Source: DAHUZJ01 sp050743865 (GTDB lineage Bacteria > Actinomycetota > Acidimicrobiia > Acidimicrobiales > RAAP-2). From it: DNA of 27,735 nucleotides. Below, in pieces: positions 22,329-27,735 of this stretch. Positions within the stretch are counted from its first letter, which is position 1, and each line of letters opens with the position of its first letter. The DNA lies in NCBI GenBank assembly GCA_050743865.1, contig JBOGGE010000257.1, forward strand, positions 1 through 27,735, written 5' to 3'. A program made the translations under genes and the position numbers. The notes beneath the pieces were generated by a model that was not told where the DNA came from, did no database searches, and saw only the letters and a list, made by a program, of their open reading frames with translations.

Positions 22329-23984
22329 ATGACGCCGCCTCGCTGGCCGTCCGAGCCGCCCCAGCCGCCCCGCTGGCCGTCAGGCCCGCCCCAGCCGCCC
22401 CGCTGGCCGCCCCAGCCGCCCCACCAGGGACCGGGCCTGCCCCGGGCCCGGCGGGACTGCCCGAGCCCGCCGTCGCCGGCACCGGCATCGGGCCCGGGGC
22501 AGGCGCCCACCATGTCGCCGCTCGTGTCCCTGCTGTGGACGCGCTCGATGACGGCCGGCCACCGGCCGTACCTCCGGCACGCCCGCAGCGAGCGCGTCCT
22601 GACCTACGCCGGCGCCCGCCGGTCGGCCGACCGGTGGGCGGGCCTGCTGGAGGATCTCGGGGTGGCGCCGGGTGCCGCCGTCGGCGTGGTGGTGTCGGAC
22701 CCGCTGGACTTCAGCGCCGTCTTCCTCGGGGTCATGGCGTCCGGGAGGGTGGTGGCGCCCCTCGACCCGAACGCGCCCGACGCCGAGCTGGCCGCGGCCT
22801 GCGCCCGCCTCGACGTGGCGGCGGTGATCGGCGACCGGCGCCCGGCCGTCGGTGCCAGGACCGACTGGGTGGTGCTGCCACCGGGAACCTTCGAGCTGGA
22901 CGAGGGCGCCGGGTCGGGGGCGGCCCAGCCGACCGTCGGGCACCGGGGCGGTGGCGGGCTCCTCCTCGGCACCTCGGGGACGACCGGGACCCCCAAGCGC
23001 ATCCGGCTGGGTGAGGCCCAGCTCCTCCACACCGCCGGGTGCGTGGTCACCCATCACCGGCTGTCGGTGGCGGACCGGGGCTTCTGCCCGCTCCCCCTGT
23101 TCCACGTCAATGCCGAGGTCGTCGGCCTGCTGGCCACCCTGGCGGCCGGGGCGACCTTGGTGGTCGACGAACGGTTCCACCGCACCGGGTTCTGGGACCT
23201 GATGGCCCGCCACCGAGTCACCTGGGTCAACGCCGTGCCGGCCATCCTGGCCCGGCTCACCCCGCTGCGCTCGGGGGAGTCCGTGCCGAGCGGCATCCGG
23301 TTCGCTCGCTCGGCGTCGGCCCCGCTGCCGGTGGCGGTGCTGGAGCGGTTCGAGGACGCCACGGGCGTCCCGGTGGTGGAGACGTACGGCATGACCGAGG
23401 CCGGGAGCCAGATCACCGCCAACCCGCTGTCGGGCCCGCGCAAGCCCGGCTCGGTCGGCTTGCCGGTCGGCATCGAGCTCCGCGTCGTGACCGAGCCCGC
23501 CTCCACGCCGCCGGTTGCCGGACCGGTCGAGATCCGGGGCCCCGGCGTGGTCACCGGGACCGAGCAGTGGCTCGTGACCGGGGACCTGGGCTACCTGGAC
23601 GACGACGGGTACCTGTACCTCGCCGGTCGGGTCGACGACGTCATCAACCGGGGCGGCGAGAAGATCTTCCCCCGGGAGGTGGAGGAGGTCCTCCTGGCCG
23701 ACCCCGGCGTGGTGGCGGCGGTGGTGGTGGGCTGGGAGCACGAGGCGCTCGGCCAGGTGCCGGTGGCGTACGTCGTCGCCGAGGGGGTCACCGGCGACGG
23801 CGACCGGGCCCGGGCCCAGGAGGTGGTCACCCGGCTCCAGGAGTCCTGCGCACGGCTGCTCTCCCGGTCCAAGCACCCGGCAGCCTTCCACGTCGTCCAC
23901 CGCCTGCCAGCGGGTGCGACGGGGAAGGTGCGCCGGGCCGCGGTGAGCCACGACGGCGCCATCTACAGCGTCCTGGCCGGGTGA
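22329..23984 (+). CDS. AMP-dependent acyl-CoA ligase (ANL superfamily)
   Basis: An adenylate-forming ligase of 551 residues from this ATG, or 490 from ATG 22512. P-loop GTSGTTGTPK lies at 214-223, with RIRL where the family usually has Gly. YGMTEA, TGDLGYLDDDGYLYLAGR, the hinge VDDVINRGGEKIFPREVEE and the C-terminal catalytic lysine in PAGATGKVRR are all present. MPLFHV-like (LPLFHVNAE), FWDLMARHRVTWVNAVPAI and NPLSGPRKPGSVGLPVG resemble the AAE3/Pcs60 oxalyl-CoA synthetase branch, so a small polar acid is a plausible substrate. The first 61 residues are Pro/Trp-rich repeats. The ATG at 22329 is two bases after the VOC stop, but neither start has a strong ribosome site. GTGA overlap with the next gene. 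Confidence 0.88.
   Translation: MTPPRWPSEPPQPPRWPSGPPQPPRWPPQPPHQGPGLPRARRDCPSPPSPAPASGPGQAPTMSPLVSLLWTRSMTAGHRPYLRHARSERVLTYAGARRSADRWAGLLEDLGVAPGAAVGVVVSDPLDFSAVFLGVMASGRVVAPLDPNAPDAELAAACARLDVAAVIGDRRPAVGARTDWVVLPPGTFELDEGAGSGAAQPTVGHRGGGGLLLGTSGTTGTPKRIRLGEAQLLHTAGCVVTHHRLSVADRGFCPLPLFHVNAEVVGLLATLAAGATLVVDERFHRTGFWDLMARHRVTWVNAVPAILARLTPLRSGESVPSGIRFARSASAPLPVAVLERFEDATGVPVVETYGMTEAGSQITANPLSGPRKPGSVGLPVGIELRVVTEPASTPPVAGPVEIRGPGVVTGTEQWLVTGDLGYLDDDGYLYLAGRVDDVINRGGEKIFPREVEEVLLADPGVVAAVVVGWEHEALGQVPVAYVVAEGVTGDGDRARAQEVVTRLQESCARLLSRSKHPAAFHVVHRLPAGATGKVRRAAVSHDGAIYSVLAG
22335..22424 (+). repeat. 30-bp tandem repeat, 3 copies
   Basis: Units at 22335-22364, 22365-22394 and 22395-22424. 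In the ligase frame they encode PPRWPSEPPQ, PPRWPSGPPQ and PPRWPPQPPH. The in-frame period supports translation from the ATG at 22329, but does not prove it. Confidence 0.93.
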
Positions 23985-25225
23985 CGGGCGGCGCAGCGAA
24001 GCCCGGGGGCTCGAAGAAGCCCCGGCTCGACCACGTCGACGCCATGCGGCCGGTCAAGCAGACCGGGGTGGTGACGACCCACACCATCCTGGCCTTCGCC
24101 CCGGCCGGGGCCGCCCTGTCGGCCGGCGCCGCCCTGATGCTCCTGCACGTCACCCGGGAGGCGTTCCTCTTCATCTCGGCGTGCATGCTGACCTACGGCT
24201 ACTACGGGCTCGGCCGGGGCGGCTACCGCCGCTTCTACCACCGCCGCCTGGTGTCGGTCGGCCTGCCCTACGTGTGCTGGACCGTGGTCTACTTCTTCGT
24301 CACCTTGCCCGGGGAGTCGCTCACCTTCGGGAGCGGGACCGTCCACTTCGGGTACCTGCTGGCCAGCGGCTATTACCAGCTCTACTACCTCGTGGTCATC
24401 ATGCAGTTCTACGCCGTGTACCCCCTGGCGCTGTGGCTGCTGCGCCGCACCGAGGGGCACCACCTGGCCCTGCTCCTGGCCAGCGCCGCCGTCCAGGTGG
24501 CGTTCCTGTCGTGCATGCACTGGGGGCTACTGCCCGGGGCATTGCGGGGGTTCTGGGCCACCCGCGAGATCACCTCCTACGAGTTCTACCTGGTGGCCGG
24601 GATGATCGCCGCCGGCCACCTGGACGAGCTCCACGGCTTCTTGGTCCGGCACTGGCGGTCGGTCCTGGCCGGCACCGTCGTGGCCGCCTTGGTGGCCGAG
24701 GCCTGGTACCTCGCCGCCGCCCGGCACCTGGTCGGCTGGGCCGGGTCCGGCGCCGACCCGCTGCAGCCCATCGTCATCCCCTTCAACGTGGGGGCCATCG
24801 CCTGCCTGTACCTGGTCGGCGTGTACTTCGTCGACCGGCGCCGCCCGACCACGGTGCGGGCCATGGTCTTCTCGGGCTCGGACAACTCGTACGGCATCTA
24901 CCTGGCCCAGATGCTGTTCATCACCGTGCTCGGCTGGCTGGGGTGGCACGCCCTGGACGGCGTCGTGCCGTGGCCGCTGGTGGCGGCGATGACGGTGGCG
25001 ATGGTGGTGGCCGCCTGCATCCTGCTCACCAGCATCCTGGCCCGGACCCCGCTTGCGGTGGCCCTCACCGGGCGCCAGCGGGCGCACTGGGACACCTGGC
25101 TGCCCGTGGGGTGGCGCCGGGCTCGGCCCGCCCCCGGCCACCTGGTCGGATTGCCGATGGCCGGGCCGGAGGTGCAGTTGGCCGGGCCGGAGCCGTCGGT
25201 GGCCGCCGCGCCGGCCGGCCGGTGA
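23981..25225 (+). CDS. Membrane acyltransferase (acyltransferase-3 family), copy 1
   Basis: A 414-residue integral membrane protein with about ten hydrophobic helices. It starts with the family pattern DHVDAMRPVKQTGVVTTH, where H34 at the end of helix 1 is the likely catalytic histidine. LHVTREAFLFISACML and SGYYQLYYLVVIMQFY follow. Family members (OafA/NodX-like) take an acyl group from cytosolic acyl-CoA and pass it to a sugar or lipid at or across the membrane. The GTG start overlaps the ligase stop (GTGA at 23981-23984). The hydrophilic C-terminal tail is Pro/Ala/Gly-rich. Confidence 0.87.
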   Translation: MTGGAAKPGGSKKPRLDHVDAMRPVKQTGVVTTHTILAFAPAGAALSAGAALMLLHVTREAFLFISACMLTYGYYGLGRGGYRRFYHRRLVSVGLPYVCWTVVYFFVTLPGESLTFGSGTVHFGYLLASGYYQLYYLVVIMQFYAVYPLALWLLRRTEGHHLALLLASAAVQVAFLSCMHWGLLPGALRGFWATREITSYEFYLVAGMIAAGHLDELHGFLVRHWRSVLAGTVVAALVAEAWYLAAARHLVGWAGSGADPLQPIVIPFNVGAIACLYLVGVYFVDRRRPTTVRAMVFSGSDNSYGIYLAQMLFITVLGWLGWHALDGVVPWPLVAAMTVAMVVAACILLTSILARTPLAVALTGRQRAHWDTWLPVGWRRARPAPGHLVGLPMAGPEVQLAGPEPSVAAAPAGR

Positions 25226-26472
25226 CCGGGGCGGCCGACCAGAGCCTGCTGGCCGGCTCCCAGCCCGGGGCCGAGCGGCACTACCTCCGCCAGTTCGACC
25301 TCTTCCGGGCCGTCGCCTGCATCGGGGTGGTGGCCCAGCACTCGATCCTGTGGCCGGTCACCGGGGGTGCGGTGGTCGGCTGGAGCCTGGTCATGGTCCT
25401 CCACGCCACCCGCGAGTCGTTCTTCTTCCTGAGCACGTTCCTGGCCTACCGGAGCCAGGTGCTGCGCCCCCGCTCGGCCGTGGGCCTGTGGCGCCGGAGG
25501 TTCGGGCAGGTGCTGGTGCCGTACCTGGCGTGGACGGCGATCTACTTCTGTTACTCGATGGCGACCGCCCCCCAGCCCTTCGGTCCGGCCATGCACACCC
25601 TCGGCCACGACCTGGTGAACGGCTACTACCAGCTCTACTTCCTGATCGTCCTGTTCCAGATCTACCTGGTGCTGCCGGGGCTCGTGTGGCTGGTCCGGGT
25701 CACCCGCCGCCACCACGCCCTGGTGCTCGTGGTGAGCCTCGTCCTCCAGCTGGCGATGATGACCCTGTCCCACTACTTCTCGCGGCGGACGGGGGTGCTC
25801 GGGACCGTCCGCAGCATCGACAAGACGCTGATCACATCGCGCTACATCTTCGGGTACCAGCTCTACGTGGTGGTGGCGCTTCTGGCCGCCGACCACCTGC
25901 CCCAGGTCCAGGGGTTCGTGGAGCGGCACACCCGGGCCATCCTGCTCGGAGCGGCCGGGGTGGGGCTGGCCACCGAGGGCTACTACGCCTACGGGGTCGC
26001 CATCGGCCAGGCGCCCGGTCACGCCTCGGATCTCTTCCAACCGGTGGCCGCCGTGTGGTTCCTGGCCGCCATCGCCGGCCTCTTCGCCCTCGGCTGGCGG
26101 TGGGCGCAGCGGGCGGCGGCCCGCCCGCCGCTCCGCCGGGACCGCCTGGTGACCTTCCTCTCCGACGCCTCCGGCGGCTTCTACCTCGGCCACGTGCTCG
26201 TCCTCCAGGCCGTGCTGCTGGGGCTGGGCGCCGTCGGGCTGCGGGCGGCCACGTCGTCGTGGGCGCCGGTCGGGGTGGTCCTGTTCATCGTCACCGTCGG
26301 CGTCACCGCCGCCATGGTCGGGCTGCTCCTGCGGACCCGGGCGCGCTTCGTGCTGACCGGACCGGTGCGCTCGGCCGAGCGGGCCAGGATGGCGCCCTAC
26401 CCGGGCCCCGCCCCGGGCCCGGCTCCGGGTGCCGCCAGCGCAGCCGCCAGCGCGTCGGCCATGGCCTCGTAG
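25222..26472 (+). CDS. Membrane acyltransferase (acyltransferase-3 family), copy 2
   Basis: A 416-residue paralogue of the preceding gene. Shared landmarks are FDLFRAVACIGVVAQH (H40 the likely catalytic histidine), LHATRESFFFLSTFLA and NGYYQLYFLIVLFQIYLVLP, in the same order and spacing. About ten helices. The GTG start overlaps the previous stop (GTGA at 25222-25225), so the pair is translated together and may form a complex or act on successive acceptors. The tail is Pro/Gly/Ala-rich (PGPAPGPAPGAAS) and overlaps the convergent SGNH gene by 76 bases. Confidence 0.87.
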   Translation: MTGAADQSLLAGSQPGAERHYLRQFDLFRAVACIGVVAQHSILWPVTGGAVVGWSLVMVLHATRESFFFLSTFLAYRSQVLRPRSAVGLWRRRFGQVLVPYLAWTAIYFCYSMATAPQPFGPAMHTLGHDLVNGYYQLYFLIVLFQIYLVLPGLVWLVRVTRRHHALVLVVSLVLQLAMMTLSHYFSRRTGVLGTVRSIDKTLITSRYIFGYQLYVVVALLAADHLPQVQGFVERHTRAILLGAAGVGLATEGYYAYGVAIGQAPGHASDLFQPVAAVWFLAAIAGLFALGWRWAQRAAARPPLRRDRLVTFLSDASGGFYLGHVLVLQAVLLGLGAVGLRAATSSWAPVGVVLFIVTVGVTAAMVGLLLRTRARFVLTGPVRSAERARMAPYPGPAPGPAPGAASAAASASAMAS

Positions 26473-27482
26473 CCCCGGGTGTTGGGATGGATGTTGTGGC
26501 GGAACGGCCGCCGGGCGCACATCCAGCTCATCGAGCACATGCGCACGACGTCGGTGGGGACACCGTCCTCGTCCCGGTAGTCGACCAGCCGGCGGTTGCC
26601 GGTGCCGAAGGCGGCCGGCACATCGGCGGGCAGCACTCCGGCCCGGGCGTACGCCGCCGCCAGGGTGGCGTTGAGCCTCCGGATGGCGCCCATGCTGGCC
26701 ATGGCGAAGGCCCGCCCCCGGCGACCGGCGAGGTAGTCGCCGAGATAGGGGTCGTTGTGCTCGACGCCGACGATCCGCAGCCGCCGCCCCCCGGCCGCCA
26801 CCAGCCGGTCGAGAATGCGGGACACGGCCTTCCCCACCACGTCCAGGGCCGAGGCGACGCAGCGGTCGTCCACCCGCTGGCGGACCAGGCACGGCCACAG
26901 GTCGTTGAAGCCGAGGTCGACCGTCGCCAGCACGGTCGACGACCGGTGATGGTGGAGGAACCGCAGGGCTGTGGCCAGCTCGGAGCCGGCCGGGTAGTGG
27001 CACGCGCCGCCCCCGCCGGCGGCAGCGACGGCGCTGATGCCGGGGCAGCCGAGGGCCACCAGCCGCAGACCCGGCCACCGGTGGCGCTCGATGGCCGCCA
27101 GGTCGTTGGCGTAGCCGTGATCGGTCCGCACGCCCCGGGGATGCTCGGCCGTGGGCTGGACGCCGACCGACTCGGAGGCCCCGATGGCGAAGTAGTAGGT
27201 CGGCGCCGGGGAGGCCCCGCCGGCGGCCACCGGCAGGGGGCGTGCGCCGGCCGGTCCGCGGCGAGCGCCGAGCGTGGCGCCAGGGGAGGCCAGCGCCGGC
27301 ACCAGCACCAGCCCCGCCGCCAGGACGGCGGCCAGGACGGCGATCAGGACGGCGGTCGGGGCGGCAGTCCACCCGGCGGTCGGGGCGGCAGTCCACCCGG
27401 CGGTCGGCGGCGACCCCTTCGCTCGGTGCCGGTGCCGGCTCCGGTGCCGGGGCCGGTGCAGGCCTGGGCGGCCCTTGATCAC
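26397..27482 (-). CDS. Membrane-anchored SGNH-family hydrolase
   Basis: A 361-residue protein with an Arg/His-rich cytoplasmic start, one membrane helix (about 44-66: AVLIAVLAAVLAAGLVLV) and an outside hydrolase domain. SGNH blocks: GASES at 101-105 (nucleophile S103; the usual Asp after Gly is Ala), G148 in LGCPGIS, GFND at 191-194 (N193), and NIHPNTRGYEAMADAL with H332. Such enzymes remove or transfer acyl groups on surface glycans or lipids and often work beside acyltransferase-3 proteins, which is the case here. The start is uncertain: GTG at 27482 has no good ribosome site. The helix is built from a 12-bp repeat. The C-terminus ends in AGPGAGPG. Confidence 0.82.
   Translation of the reverse strand: MIKGRPGLHRPRHRSRHRHRAKGSPPTAGWTAAPTAGWTAAPTAVLIAVLAAVLAAGLVLVPALASPGATLGARRGPAGARPLPVAAGGASPAPTYYFAIGASESVGVQPTAEHPRGVRTDHGYANDLAAIERHRWPGLRLVALGCPGISAVAAAGGGGACHYPAGSELATALRFLHHHRSSTVLATVDLGFNDLWPCLVRQRVDDRCVASALDVVGKAVSRILDRLVAAGGRRLRIVGVEHNDPYLGDYLAGRRGRAFAMASMGAIRRLNATLAAAYARAGVLPADVPAAFGTGNRRLVDYRDEDGVPTDVVRMCSMSWMCARRPFRHNIHPNTRGYEAMADALAAALAAPGAGPGAGPG
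27320..27403 (-). repeat. 12-bp tandem repeat, 7 units, in the SGNH membrane anchor
   Basis: Seven 12-bp units. The plus-strand text reads ccaggacggcgg, ccaggacggcga, tcaggacggcgg, then alternating tcggggcggcag and tccacccggcgg. On the minus strand this gives a four-residue period (AVLA, then TAAP/TAGW) that builds the anchor and the segment before it. Confidence 0.9.
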
Positions 27483-27609
27483 GGCTGCAAGCTACCGGCC
27501 GTTCCTTCCGGGGCGGTGTCGGGGGAGCGGGCGTGTTCCGCGCCGCCGGTGACCCGCCGGCGGACCGGTCCAGCCGGCGCCCGGCCAGGGCGAGGACTAG
27601 CGTCGCGCC

Positions 27610-27735
27610 ATGCTCATCTCCACCATGAACGACCTGCCGGGCTACGAGGTGACCGAGGTGCTGGGCGAGGTGTTCGGCCTCACCGTGAGGAGCCGCAACA
27701 TCGGGTCCCAGCTCGGCGCCGCCTTCAAGTCGCTG
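27610..27735 (+). CDS. YbjQ-family (UPF0145, heavy-metal-binding-like) protein, partial
   Basis: The first 42 residues of a protein cut by the window end. MLISTMNDLPGYEVTEVLG then VFGLTVRSRNIG matches the start of YbjQ proteins (pattern: M-x-I/L-x-T-T/M, G-Y/K-x-V/I-T-E-x-L-G, V-x-G). These form small oligomers of unknown function. It is divergent from the SGNH gene with a 127-base gap and has no strong ribosome site. Confidence 0.75.
   Translation, partial: MLISTMNDLPGYEVTEVLGEVFGLTVRSRNIGSQLGAAFKSL

Noticed and set aside
22335..22424. CRISPR-like array
   Set aside because: The repeats are contiguous without spacers and in frame, so they are a minisatellite. No CRISPR array was seen in the window.
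24898..27396. 832-residue minus-strand frame across the acyltransferases
   Set aside because: It is a shadow of the acyltransferase and SGNH coding regions, with Arg/Gly-rich composition.
1..27735. tRNA, rRNA or riboswitch
   Set aside because: I found no cloverleaf, CCA end, rRNA core segment or known riboswitch consensus on either strand by eye. A covariance-model search would be needed to exclude divergent RNAs.

Overview
The window is very GC-rich, with strong third-position G/C codon bias, dense gene packing and many GTG starts. This points to a high-GC actinobacterium. The delta subunit with a repeated N-terminal domain (also seen in Streptomyces), a mycobacteria-like c subunit and an Mca/MshB-like PIG-L enzyme fit this. 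Acidimicrobiia or a neighbouring class is my best guess, by inference only.

Layout. (1) 1-149: repeat-rich 3' end of a possible upstream gene. (2) 297-8275: complete F1Fo ATP synthase operon atpZ-atpI-atpBEFHAGDC, mostly with TGATG or GTGA stop/start overlaps. (3) 8312-9500: a PEBP/YbhB protein, then a decayed IS1595-type transposase. (4) 9663-13621: an unknown secreted protein, two tandem sigma-70-type factors and a TTGA-coupled membrane protein. The last has a short cytoplasmic N-terminus, one membrane helix and an outside seven-fold Cys-pair/Asp-box propeller. I read it as a sigma/anti-sigma sensing module. (5) 13851-15544: a four-helix membrane protein and an aldo/keto reductase. (6) 15591-18939: a nucleobase salvage island with uracil phosphoribosyltransferase, a fungal-type cytosine deaminase, a purine-type phosphoribosyltransferase and an NCS1 permease. 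(7) 19129-19986: a PIG-L deacetylase. (8) 20311-26472: a tightly coupled operon of histidine phosphatase, ComA-like phosphosulfolactate synthase, VOC protein, acyl-CoA ligase and two paralogous membrane acyltransferases. It faces a convergent SGNH-hydrolase gene (26397-27482). (9) 27610-27735: the start of a YbjQ-type gene, cut by the window edge.

The most interesting unit is region 8. ComA joins sulfite to phosphoenolpyruvate, a phosphatase could release 3-sulfolactate, a ligase could activate a carboxylate as its CoA thioester, and acyltransferase-3 proteins move acyl groups from CoA to an acceptor across the membrane. Together these suggest an undescribed pathway that decorates a cell-surface molecule with a sulfolactyl (or related) group. 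This is inference from gene order and family identity. The operon has two operator-like palindromes in front of it.

A second theme is short tandem repeats with units of 12-33 bp at or near gene ends, nearly all in frame. They recur at about nine places.
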